From contig JAEZVB010000056.1 of NCBI GenBank assembly GCA_023443285.1, positions 1-10,370 of the forward strand: a stretch of DNA of 10,370 nucleotides. The letters run 5' to 3'. Below are positions 1 through 6,590 of the stretch, in pieces (positions within the stretch are counted from its first letter, which is position 1; each line of letters opens with the position of its first letter). The translations under genes were made by a program, and so were the position numbers. Below the pieces are notes generated by a model. That model was not told the DNA's origin. It was given only the letters and a program-made list of their open reading frames with translations, and searched no databases. Origin of the DNA: Bacillota bacterium (GTDB taxonomy: Bacteria > Bacillota > Negativicutes > Sporomusales > Sporomusaceae).

Positions 1-1298
1 GCATACACTTCCCCAGAAAGGCTTGCATGCAGATTGGTTCCTATAGCCGCTCCTTCAGGAATAACAGCAATTACATCCCCTTTGCTCACTATTGCGCCTA
101 CGGCAACAACAGGTTTGGCCGGCACGCCGATATGTTGCGAAAGTAGTATGTCTACATTATTGGTTGTGACCGTTGCTGTCTCTAGTGGCGCTTTAACATC
201 ATATTTATCTAGTCCCAGACGATAGAGCAGACGTTTGGTAGGAATGAGATGATATTCCCGATTGGTACGGGACTTTTGCGGTTTAGCATTATGGGGATTT
301 TTTATTTTCGCTTGCGCAAATTGCCGTTTGAGTTCAGCGTTAACTCGGCGTGGCGATAACCCCATGGTACAACCGAAGGTATCACAAGCCCCACATTCCG
401 AGCATAGAAAAGCTTTGGTTACAACATCGCCTTCGTTATATTGCCCTCTGCCTATGGCCTGCATAATCCGGTGTGGTTCCAAACTATGACCGAGGAGATT
501 ACGCGGACACACGTCAGTACATGCCCGGCAATTACAGCAAACGGCTTTGGCGCGATTTGCAATAACTGACCAGGGAGTAGCTTTTTGGGTTACTAAAGAG
601 TGGTCCTGAGGCAATACAATGATGCCCCCGGTCGTTTTGGTAACTGGCTTGTCGTTGGTAGTAAGCTTGCCCATCATGGGGCCACCGTCAATAACAGCGT
701 AATTAGCAATTGTCGCACCACCAGCTAATTGGATGAGTTCACGGATGGCCATACCGATAGGCACTTTAAAGGTAGCAGGCCTGTTAACCGCACCTGTGAC
801 GGTAACATATTTATCTATAACCGGCTGGCCTGTGAGCGCCTCGGCAACATTGATGAGGGTTTCCACGTTGGCTACAACCACTCCCACATGTAGCGGAATG
901 CCACCCTCAGGTACCACCCTGCCAGTAACCTCATGTACAAGTACCTGTTCGTCACCAGCCGGATAAATATCTGGCAGAAAGAAAAGTTCAATTCCCTGGT
1001 CGCCTGTTTTATTAAGTTCTAGTTGTAATTTGTTTACGGCATCTTCATATTTGCGCTTTAGCCCAATAATGCCTCGCCGCGCACCGGTAGCTACCATAAC
1101 GGTTTTTAAACCGACAATAAGCTTAGCGCTCTCACTTGCCATAATTAACTGGTGAGCTCTGAGCAGCGGCTCACATTCTGCGCCGTTCACAATAACGGTA
1201 TCTACATTGGCATTAATTTTTACATAAGTAGGGAAACCGGCGCCGCCGGCTCCCACTACTCCTGCCGCCTTGACAGCGGAAATAATTTCTTCCCGCAT
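1..1298 (-). CDS. pduS: PduS, cobalamin reductase (RnfC-like Fe-S flavoprotein), 5' part
   Basis: The gene starts at the ATG at 1298 and runs off the left edge; 432 codons are visible, so only the C-terminus is missing. PduS reduces cob(III)alamin towards cob(I)alamin using NADH, supplying PduO for adenosylcobalamin synthesis inside the microcompartment. The translation opens with an RnfC-like glycine-rich nucleotide/flavin-binding stretch (GVVGAGGAGFP, residues 13-23), followed by NGAECEPLL near residue 39. Two [4Fe-4S] motifs follow: C254-x2-C257-x2-C260-x3-C264-P, and C299-x2-C302-x2-C305-x4-C310. The visible end, with GTNLHASLSGEVY, resembles the barrel-sandwich (lipoyl-like) domain of RnfC proteins. 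AAAGGAG (1310-1316) and AGGTG (1304-1308) precede the start. It lies 33 nt after pduP; pduQ, which separates these genes in Salmonella, is absent here. No encapsulation-like helix is seen at its N-terminus. The family call is firm, and the specific cobalamin role rests on context. Confidence 0.93.
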   Translation of the reverse strand, partial: MREEIISAVKAAGVVGAGGAGFPTYVKINANVDTVIVNGAECEPLLRAHQLIMASESAKLIVGLKTVMVATGARRGIIGLKRKYEDAVNKLQLELNKTGDQGIELFFLPDIYPAGDEQVLVHEVTGRVVPEGGIPLHVGVVVANVETLINVAEALTGQPVIDKYVTVTGAVNRPATFKVPIGMAIRELIQLAGGATIANYAVIDGGPMMGKLTTNDKPVTKTTGGIIVLPQDHSLVTQKATPWSVIANRAKAVCCNCRACTDVCPRNLLGHSLEPHRIMQAIGRGQYNEGDVVTKAFLCSECGACDTFGCTMGLSPRRVNAELKRQFAQAKIKNPHNAKPQKSRTNREYHLIPTKRLLYRLGLDKYDVKAPLETATVTTNNVDILLSQHIGVPAKPVVAVGAIVSKGDVIAVIPEGAAIGTNLHASLSGEVY

Positions 1299-1331
1299 AC
1301 TGTCACCTACTCCTTTTGCGTATCATGTTAC

Positions 1332-2765
1332 TCACACGATGGAAAACGCATCAACAAGAACACAGCGACGCTGGCGGGTAAAGCTGCGCGCAGAGGTAAG
1401 CCCCTCACCAGTCGGCCCAGCAATAGTAAAGGTAGTAAAACCTTCGCCGCCCACACCGATTCCAGCGAAGGACGGAGCGTTTTTCACAAAGATAGTGGTC
1501 TCAATGGCTTTTGCCAATTTAGTTAGGTTATCTACATTCTTAGAATGCATGATTGCGGTATGTCTGTTGCCATGCTCCACTTTGACGGCAAGCTCAATGG
1601 CTTCGTCAATATCTTTGACCTGCACAATTGGTAGTACCGGCATCATCAATTCTTCAATAACAAAAGGATGATCAGCCGCCGTTTCACAAATAACGACTTT
1701 GATGCTATCAGGCACATTAATGCCAATTTGACTTAAAATGTACTTAGCGTCTTTGCCAACATAATTTTTATTGACCGCATAACTTTTCTTAGATTTTTCT
1801 GTGCAGCCGGAAGCTGCCAGTTCTTCTTTTTCCGTCAGTATGACTTTTGCCAAACGGTCAATGTCCTGACCGGAAATCATATAGCCGCCGTAACGCTGCA
1901 TATAAGACATTAGCTTATCAGCAACTGAGCCCACAACAATAACTTCTTTTTCAGCTATGCACGGCAGGTTATTGTCGAAGGAACAGCCGGCAATAATGTC
2001 TCTGGCTGCTTTTTCAATATCAGCTGTTTCATCAACAACCGCCGGCGGATTGCCGGCGCCGGCGCCAATGGCTTTTTTGCCGGAGGACATAACAGCCTTT
2101 ACAACTGCCGGGCCGCCTGTTGCCGCAAGCAGGTTGATGTCCGGGTGACTCATCATAACATTGGTTGCTTCCAGTGACGGCTCGGCAACTGCTGTTAAAA
2201 GATGAGCAGGACCGCCTGCTTTAACAATAGCTTCGTTTAACGTTTTGATAACGGTAAGTGATGTATTTTTAGCAGTTGGATGAGGGCTGAATACAACCGC
2301 ATTGCCGGCGGCAATCATGCCAATTCCGTTGCAAATAACGGTTGCTGCCGGATTGGTTGTCGGTGTAATGGAACCAATTACACCATAAGGCCCCATCTCA
2401 ATCAAGGTTAAACCATGGTCACCACTCCAGGCTTGAGGATGAAGATCTTCGGTACCTGGGGTTTTATCGGCAACCAAATGATGTTTGATGACTTTATCGG
2501 CTACACGCCCCATTCCGGATTCCTGAACAGCCATTTCGGCCCAAAGCTGCGCATTTTCTCTGGCAGTCTGACGCATGGCTTTAATAAGATGTTCTCGTTG
2601 CGCAATCGTTAATTTCTTAAGTTGTTTATACGCCCTGCGAGCTGCAGCCACAGCCTCGTCCATAGTATTATAAATACCGCCACTGCCAGTACCCTGCTTA
2701 TGTTCCTGAACTCTGGCCATAACTTCGGCTGTGATTTTTGCAACTAAACTCTGATCAATAGTCAT
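1332..2765 (-). CDS. pduP: PduP, CoA-acylating propionaldehyde dehydrogenase
   Basis: PduP oxidises propionaldehyde to propionyl-CoA with NAD+ in the microcompartment lumen, keeping toxic aldehyde away from the cytosol. The 477-residue product is close to the usual length of about 460. Residues 1-20 form an amphipathic helix (DQSLVAKITAEVMARVQ) typical of encapsulation peptides, followed by a Gly/Ser linker. The aldehyde dehydrogenase domain then starts near residue 31. The catalytic cysteine lies in SFDNNLPCIAEK (Cys269). Other family hallmarks are GAGAGNPP near 234-241, HTAIMHS, and the GIGVGGEGFTTFTI block near the C-terminus, which ends in the conserved RRCVL-x4-FSI. The ATG at 2765 follows a strong AGGAGGA site. 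It sits 33 nt after pduO and 33 nt before pduS. EutE-type acetaldehyde dehydrogenases are related, but the pdu neighbours fix the substrate as propionaldehyde. Confidence 0.96.
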   Translation of the reverse strand: MTIDQSLVAKITAEVMARVQEHKQGTGSGGIYNTMDEAVAAARRAYKQLKKLTIAQREHLIKAMRQTARENAQLWAEMAVQESGMGRVADKVIKHHLVADKTPGTEDLHPQAWSGDHGLTLIEMGPYGVIGSITPTTNPAATVICNGIGMIAAGNAVVFSPHPTAKNTSLTVIKTLNEAIVKAGGPAHLLTAVAEPSLEATNVMMSHPDINLLAATGGPAVVKAVMSSGKKAIGAGAGNPPAVVDETADIEKAARDIIAGCSFDNNLPCIAEKEVIVVGSVADKLMSYMQRYGGYMISGQDIDRLAKVILTEKEELAASGCTEKSKKSYAVNKNYVGKDAKYILSQIGINVPDSIKVVICETAADHPFVIEELMMPVLPIVQVKDIDEAIELAVKVEHGNRHTAIMHSKNVDNLTKLAKAIETTIFVKNAPSFAGIGVGGEGFTTFTIAGPTGEGLTSARSFTRQRRCVLVDAFSIV

Positions 2766-2798
2766 TTATCTTCCTCCTTCCGTCCGAAGCAGTCTTTG

Positions 2799-3773
2799 CT
2801 AAAAGGCTGCCAGACCGGCTTTGGCTACAGACATATCTTCATCAACTGAACCACCGCTCACACCAATACCACCAACTAAAACGCCATTCTCCCAAATAGG
2901 TATACCGCCACCGAATATGACGATCCGGCAATTATCAGTAGTATTTATTCCATACAGACTTTGGCCAGGCTGAGCTACGGCGGCAGCTTGATCAGTAGCC
3001 ATCTTAAGGGCAACTGCCGTATATGCTTTATTTAAAGCAATAGAAACACTGGCCAGTAAGGCATTATCCATACGTTCCTGCGCAACAAGATTGCCCCCGG
3101 CATCCACCACAGCAATAACCATGGGTACACCAATTTCAACGGCTTTCTTTTCAGCTGCCGCAATCATCTTTTTTGCTTTTTCCAACATATCGGTTTCCCC
3201 CCCATCAACTTGTTTTGAGCCTTGAAGAACCTGCATTACCATTCGGGTAACTTTCGCAATCAGTTCTTCCTGCTCAACACACCTGGCCAAAACAAATAGC
3301 AGATCAGATAGCCGGTTTAGATATACGGCAACAGGTGTGCTCACGGTTTCAGTACGCCTAAGTTTGACAATACACCGTTCGGCACGCCGTACAATGGTTC
3401 GCGCCAAATCAAGTGCAGCACTTGTCTGTGTCTCCCCAGGGGTAACGAAATATTTCTGTGGAATACGCTGCTGCTCCAGCTTATCAATTATTTTTTCTAA
3501 CCGCTCTACATGCTCGGCAGTAATTCGATAATCAAAATTATAAGCAGCTCCATCAGTAGCCAAATCAGCATTTAGTAGTATTAATTCTTTTTGAATGCCA
3601 TGAATAATGTCTATCGCCCACTGCTTATCGGTGAGTGATTTTGCCAAACCCATTGCCGCGTTGGCTTCATCTACCGTACCATAAGCCTGTACCCGGTCAC
3701 TATCTTTGAATACCCGCTCTTTACTGAGCAAACTGGTTTTTCCTTCATCACCTGTTTTGGTGTACACTTTCAT
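2799..3773 (-). CDS. pduO: PduO, two-domain ATP:cob(I)alamin adenosyltransferase
   Basis: PduO transfers the adenosyl group of ATP to cob(I)alamin, making the coenzyme B12 needed by PduCDE; PduS supplies the reduced corrinoid. The 324 residues contain two domains. Residues 1 to about 175 are a PduO-type adenosyltransferase: the ATP-binding segment TKTGDEGKTSL is at 5-15, YGTVDEANA at 31-39, and the family signature RRAERCIVKLRRTE at 129-142 is followed by YLNRLSDLLFVLAR at 151-164. After a short linker, residues 195-324 form a GlcG/HbpS-like (PduO C-terminal, heme-binding family) domain with VIAVVDAGGNLVAQERMD and the terminal GGIGVSGGSVDEDM. The ATG at 3773 is 5 nt after the pduN stop, and its GAGGAG site lies inside the end of pduN, which suggests translational coupling. 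The architecture matches Salmonella PduO, and no key motif is missing. Confidence 0.96.
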   Translation of the reverse strand: MKVYTKTGDEGKTSLLSKERVFKDSDRVQAYGTVDEANAAMGLAKSLTDKQWAIDIIHGIQKELILLNADLATDGAAYNFDYRITAEHVERLEKIIDKLEQQRIPQKYFVTPGETQTSAALDLARTIVRRAERCIVKLRRTETVSTPVAVYLNRLSDLLFVLARCVEQEELIAKVTRMVMQVLQGSKQVDGGETDMLEKAKKMIAAAEKKAVEIGVPMVIAVVDAGGNLVAQERMDNALLASVSIALNKAYTAVALKMATDQAAAVAQPGQSLYGINTTDNCRIVIFGGGIPIWENGVLVGGIGVSGGSVDEDMSVAKAGLAAF

Positions 3774-3778
3774 GGTAT

Positions 3779-4063
3779 TTACTCCTCGAGTAAAGCTTTA
3801 TTAATTTCGATGTTGTCAATAATTCCGACAATGGCCGCATCTACTGCAGAACTAGGGTTGCCAGTCACATGGCGGGCAGAACTTCCATCAACAACAAGTA
3901 CAGTTTCACCTGTGCCGGCGCCAATGGTGTCTACCGCTACAATAGGATTACCCGGTTTGCCTGTTCCAAGGCGTAATGGCTGAACAATAAGCAGCTTGCA
4001 GCCAGTTAAGCTGTCATCCTTAGGTGTAGCCACAAGTGTGCCAATTATTTTTCCTACCCACAT
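3779..4063 (-). CDS. pduN: PduN, EutN/CcmL-type pentameric shell vertex protein
   Basis: This 94-residue product belongs to the EutN/CcmL (BMC-P) family, whose pentamers cap the vertices of polyhedral microcompartments. It begins MWVGKIIGTLVATPKD, the usual opening of the family, followed by GCKLLIVQPL, IVAVDTIGAGTGETVLVV and GSSAR, and ends with VDAAIVGIIDNIEI. The whole protein is the single beta-barrel domain. The start is placed at 4063: AAAGGA lies 9 nt upstream of it, whereas the in-frame ATG at 4081, six codons upstream, has no such site and would add residues not typical of the family. It lies 54 nt after the flavoprotein gene and 5 nt before pduO. Low copy number is expected for vertex proteins relative to hexamers. 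The name PduN follows from its position between the pduM slot and pduO. Confidence 0.95.
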   Translation of the reverse strand: MWVGKIIGTLVATPKDDSLTGCKLLIVQPLRLGTGKPGNPIVAVDTIGAGTGETVLVVDGSSARHVTGNPSSAVDAAIVGIIDNIEINKALLEE

Positions 4064-4072
4064 ACTCACTCT

Positions 4073-4078
4073 TCCTTT
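4073..4078 (-). promoter_or_regulatory. Ribosome binding site deciding the pduN start
   Basis: AAAGGA on the minus strand lies 9 nt upstream of the ATG at 4063. The alternative ATG at 4081 is preceded by TTTCGCGGA, a poor match to the anti-Shine-Dalgarno sequence, so the shorter 94-residue PduN is preferred. Confidence 0.7.
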
Positions 4079-4117
4079 CATTCCGCGAAAGTTTATTTTG
4101 CCAACATCACTTTCTGC

Positions 4118-4927
4118 TTATTCCCAAACAATATCAACATTACATTCTCGCGCAACATCACGTGCCAGAGGAGTGATAATGGTACCTTGGAGAACACGAA
4201 TGGTCTTCAGCCCGCTCTGCGCGGCACTTCTAACTGCCGCAGCAGCAAGTACCTGCTTTGGGGAAGTCCCTTGCAAAGCAGTCGGCGAAACTGTGCCTGA
4301 CTCCTTTGCCGCCGGCATTAGCAGCTTTGTCGCTGTAGCCGCTAATGTATTCACCGGAATAAGCTCGATACCAAACCCTGCTATTTTTTTTAGGTTATTT
4401 GCCAACGCTTCACACAGCGCTGGTGAGGATTGCCCCATATTCTTTTGTATCCGCCAACCATCCTGCGGATCAGCTGCATTTGCTGCTGCTATTACGTGCT
4501 TTCCAAGCATCAGCGCCTGCATTATCAACGTGCACACCATAGTGTCAGCCAGGGTATTCGCCAATTTTGCGGCTGTATTTTGGGTTAATACCGGCACAAG
4601 CACAATATCGGCTATACGCAAATACTTGCCTGGATAAGGCGATTGGCTTGTAACAACACGCACGTCATTACCTAATTTTTCTTTAACCCATTTTTCGCCG
4701 ATAATGGTTTCTGCTGCCTGTGAAAGAACAACAGTAAGTTCTATGCCGATAGCCTGCAGCGTTTTTAATTCTTCCAGGCTTGTTTCAAGGCCAATGCTGC
4801 CACCCGTAAAAATTGCCAACACCCTTCGTTGCTGAGCAGGTGTTTGCACAGGTGCTTCGCTTTGTCCCTGTCTGAGCCGCCGTAGTACCTCAGCAACAAC
4901 TAACTCCACTAATTCTTTATTGTCCAC
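4118..4927 (-). CDS. HFCD-family flavoprotein in the pduM position, probable microcompartment cargo
   Basis: This 269-residue protein has three visible parts. Residues 1-18 (NKELVELVVAEVLRRL) form an amphipathic helix like the encapsulation peptides of PduD, PduE, PduL and PduP, followed by a Pro/Gln/Ala linker to about residue 33. Residues 35-155 resemble the flavoprotein fold of HFCD decarboxylases and dipicolinate synthase subunit B: RVLAIFTGGSIGLE, then IADIVLVPVLTQNTAAKLANTLAD (104-127) and GKHVIAAANAADP (142-154). The last 30 residues, with ITPLARDVARECNVDI, resemble the C-terminal tail seen in PduM and other microcompartment proteins. The start codon is GTG at 4927, with AGGAG 9 nt upstream and no nearby ATG. 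It sits 12 nt after pduL and 54 nt before pduN, the place of pduM in other pdu operons, but it is much longer than Salmonella PduM (about 163 residues). The reaction is unknown; an FMN-dependent or structural role is inferred. Confidence 0.85.
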   Translation of the reverse strand: MDNKELVELVVAEVLRRLRQGQSEAPVQTPAQQRRVLAIFTGGSIGLETSLEELKTLQAIGIELTVVLSQAAETIIGEKWVKEKLGNDVRVVTSQSPYPGKYLRIADIVLVPVLTQNTAAKLANTLADTMVCTLIMQALMLGKHVIAAANAADPQDGWRIQKNMGQSSPALCEALANNLKKIAGFGIELIPVNTLAATATKLLMPAAKESGTVSPTALQGTSPKQVLAAAAVRSAAQSGLKTIRVLQGTIITPLARDVARECNVDIVWE

Positions 4928-4939
4928 ACTAGTTCTCTC

Positions 4940-5590
4940 CTATTTACACAGAGTAACAGTATCGCCATTTTTCAAAAAGGTGGCATTTGCTTCATCTGTG
5001 TCAATGTGAAATTCCAGTCGGAAATTAGGGTTTACGCGCACCAGCACATCATCAAAACTTCCGCCCCGCTGGCCACCAATTGTAACAGTGACGCGGTCGC
5101 CGTCAACCACATTAAACCTTAGTGCATCAGTTGTCTCCATATGGATGTGCCGGGCAGCGCAAATTACGCCTTCAGCAAGGGTAACCGCACCCTTAGGGCC
5201 GGCAATTATAATACCTGGCGACCCTTGAATTTTGCCAGAATCCCGAAGTGGCGGTACTACCCCCAGTACGTAGCCGTCGGTTCGGGATATCTCAAGCTGA
5301 CTACAATTGCGCACTGGGCCAAGTACTCGAACACCGCGCATTACCCCTTTTGAGCCAACTACGGTGACAGTTTCCTTGGCGGCAAATTCATGGATTTGCT
5401 TCAGGTCTTTTTCTTTAGTAAGCGTATAACCGCTGCCAAACAAGGCTTCCACGTGCTCAGCCGAGAGGTGGATGTGACGGTTGGATACGCCAACAGGTAT
5501 TTTTCGTTCTATCTTTGCCGCCTGATTTAGATCAGGCATAGCAGCCAGTACTTGGCTTACAATCTGTTCCACTAGTTTTTGCTCCATCAT
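4940..5590 (-). CDS. pduL: PduL, phosphate propanoyltransferase
   Basis: PduL converts propionyl-CoA and phosphate to propionyl-phosphate and CoA, returning CoA to PduP inside the shell and allowing ATP formation by a kinase. The 216-residue protein has the usual two beta-barrel PTAC domains. Metal-binding histidines are visible in VGVSNRHIHLS (His39, His41), AARHIHM (His148, His150) and EFHIDTDEAN (His195). The conserved GPVRN stretch with Arg94 is also present. Residues 2-18 (MEQKLVEQIVSQVLAAM) form an amphipathic helix followed by a short linker, as in lumen-targeted PduL. Two adjacent ATGs (5590 and 5587) share a GGGGTGAG site; the first is used here. The gene follows the only sizeable intergenic gap in the window (see the structured element at 5635-5727), so its expression may be set apart from the shell genes. 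No PduW kinase gene is seen in the window. Confidence 0.96.
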   Translation of the reverse strand: MMEQKLVEQIVSQVLAAMPDLNQAAKIERKIPVGVSNRHIHLSAEHVEALFGSGYTLTKEKDLKQIHEFAAKETVTVVGSKGVMRGVRVLGPVRNCSQLEISRTDGYVLGVVPPLRDSGKIQGSPGIIIAGPKGAVTLAEGVICAARHIHMETTDALRFNVVDGDRVTVTIGGQRGGSFDDVLVRVNPNFRLEFHIDTDEANATFLKNGDTVTLCK

Positions 5591-5634
5591 CTCACCCCGT
5601 TTTCTACCAATGCATAAGAGTCTTGCTAGGAAGC

Positions 5635-5727
5635 TGAAATTGCCATCATTTTTCCTCGCAGGACGTGCCTGGAGTCGAGCGTGCCTTGAGGGCTAACCGC
5701 TCGACTGAGGTACACGTGGCAATCTCA
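5635..5727 (-). other. Predicted structured RNA element between the pduJ-type gene and pduL
   Basis: The gap of about 147 nt between these genes (5591-5737) contains nested inverted repeats that fold as minus-strand RNA into a three-way junction. An 11-bp outer stem pairs 5717-5727 with 5635-5645; one of its pairs is G-U on the minus strand but A-C on the plus strand, so only the transcribed strand gives a complete stem. One arm is a 9-bp stem (5698-5706 with 5673-5681), flanked outward by CACG/CGTG (5713-5716 with 5664-5667) and AGG/CCT, and inward by a GCC/GGC pairing. A small TCCT-GCG-AGGA hairpin (5653-5663) forms the second arm. No run of U follows, so it is not an intrinsic terminator. 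It begins 10 nt after the pduJ-type stop codon and ends 44 nt before pduL. It could be a processing or stability element, a cis-regulator of pduL, or a copy of a palindromic intergenic repeat. The folding was done by eye. Confidence 0.6.
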
Positions 5728-5737
5728 TTTATCTTTC

Positions 5738-6016
5738 TTATTCTACTTTAGGAAGAATTTTCTCAATATCTGTATGAGGACGGGGAATTACGTGTACAGA
5801 TACCAATTCTCCCACTCGTTGAGCTGCTGCCGCGCCACTGTCGGTAGCCGCTTTTACAGCACCGACATCGCCGCGCACCATAACAGTAACTAAGCCTGAC
5901 CCAATTTTTTCATATCCAACCAAGGCTACATTTGCCGCTTTTACCATTGCATCAGCGGCTTCAATAGCACCAACTAAACCTTTGGTTTCAACCATTCCTA
6001 ATGCCTCTCCGCGCAT
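5738..6016 (-). CDS. pduJ: PduA/PduJ-type hexameric microcompartment shell protein (BMC-H)
   Basis: This 92-residue protein is a single BMC domain whose hexamers tile the shell facets. It carries the family signature EALGMVETKGLVGAIEAADA near the start, the pore-region motif YEKIGSGLVTVMVRGDVGAV (35-54) and VHVIPRPHTDIEKILPK at the end. The pore segment KIGSGL is as in Salmonella PduA and PduJ, whose pores admit propanediol. Sequence features (MRGEALG start, HTDIEKILPK end) look more like PduA, but the position directly after pduK and before pduL is that of pduJ in the Lactobacillus and Listeria operons; the symbol is given by position. The ATG at 6016 is 1 nt after the pduK stop, and its AAGGAGG site lies within the end of pduK. 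Reading further upstream in this frame gives only the out-of-frame shadow of pduK. Confidence 0.94.
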   Translation of the reverse strand: MRGEALGMVETKGLVGAIEAADAMVKAANVALVGYEKIGSGLVTVMVRGDVGAVKAATDSGAAAAQRVGELVSVHVIPRPHTDIEKILPKVE

Positions 6017-6017
6017 A

Positions 6018-6590
6018 CTATTCAGCCTCCTTGTTCTTGTCATAATGAATGCAGTTGACTCGGGGATCACCTTTCTTCCGCGGGCATGCAGGATCACCGC
6101 ATAAGTTGCAAACTTCCGACGGATTAATTGGTTCCCGACTTGCTGTTTCCGTAGGTTCTGCAGGGTTACCGCCCACATCTTCTTTAATGATATCTGCTGG
6201 CTGTTCAACCTTAGCGGCCTCAACAACAACAGCCACAGGCACAGGCACAGAAGCTTGTTCACTTGGCGGCTCATTATCTGCCGCTTTCCCGGGTGGCGTT
6301 TGGCCAACAGTATCTTTGGTAATAACAATTCCACCCAGTTCCTTGTGTGGTCGTGGTATGACGTGTTTGCCATATACTTTGTTTACTTTTGATGCCGCTG
6401 CTGCACCTGCATCAACAGCTGCTTTCACAGCACCTACATCACCGATTAGTTTAATAACTACTAAGCCGCCGCCTTTAGTTAGCTCATAGCCGAGTAATTC
6501 CACATTTGCCGCTTTTACAGCCGCATCAGCCGCTTCCATACCGGCAGCAAGACCTACTACTTCAATCAAACCTAAGGCGTTTTTGACCAT
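6018..6590 (-). CDS. pduK: PduK, shell protein with C-terminal cysteine (Fe-S type) tail
   Basis: PduK is a minor shell protein of propanediol microcompartments. The 190-residue product has an N-terminal BMC domain (residues 1 to about 86, from NALGLIEVVGLAAGMEAADA to HVIPRPHKEL). A long linker rich in Pro, Ala, Val and Glu (about 90-157) follows. A compact tail then carries four cysteines, C161-x2-C164-x4-C169-x10-C180, within the motif CNLCGDPACPRKKGDPR. A similar cysteine tail is known in Salmonella PduK and is thought to bind a metal or Fe-S cluster. The protein is longer than Salmonella PduK (about 160) because of its linker. The ATG at 6590 overlaps the end of pduH by 19 nt and is preceded by GGGGAGGTG. 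The BMC domain is a close paralogue of the next gene, which suggests tandem duplication. Confidence 0.93.
   Translation of the reverse strand: MVKNALGLIEVVGLAAGMEAADAAVKAANVELLGYELTKGGGLVVIKLIGDVGAVKAAVDAGAAAASKVNKVYGKHVIPRPHKELGGIVITKDTVGQTPPGKAADNEPPSEQASVPVPVAVVVEAAKVEQPADIIKEDVGGNPAEPTETASREPINPSEVCNLCGDPACPRKKGDPRVNCIHYDKNKEAE

Noticed and set aside
1152..1671. Overlapping plus-strand open frames across the pduP-pduS junction
   Set aside because: Both are antisense to conserved PduS and PduP coding sequence, and the translations show no domain.
2041..2075. GC-rich palindromic run (repeated GCCGGCG) within pduP
   Set aside because: It encodes the conserved GAGAGNPP segment of the aldehyde dehydrogenase, so glycine/alanine/proline codons explain it.
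4064..4117. A weak inverted repeat (AAAGT/ACTTT) in the gap between the flavoprotein gene and pduN
   Set aside because: Five A/T-rich pairs with a loop of about 16 nt and no U tract are expected by chance; not called as a terminator or regulator.
3996..4637. A 213-codon plus-strand open frame antisense to the flavoprotein gene and pduN
   Set aside because: It lies opposite well-supported genes, has no recognisable motif, and has low-complexity composition as expected for an antisense shadow.
5591..5737. Cobalamin riboswitch, intrinsic terminator or internal promoter before pduL
   Set aside because: No B12-box-like sequence, no run of U after either long stem, and no convincing -35/-10 pair were seen; only the folded structure is reported.
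5738..6373. A 211-codon open frame covering the pduJ-type gene and extending upstream across pduK
   Set aside because: Only the last 92 codons code for a BMC protein. The upstream part is a different frame over pduK with no recognisable domain, and a strong ribosome binding site sits directly before the internal ATG at 6016.
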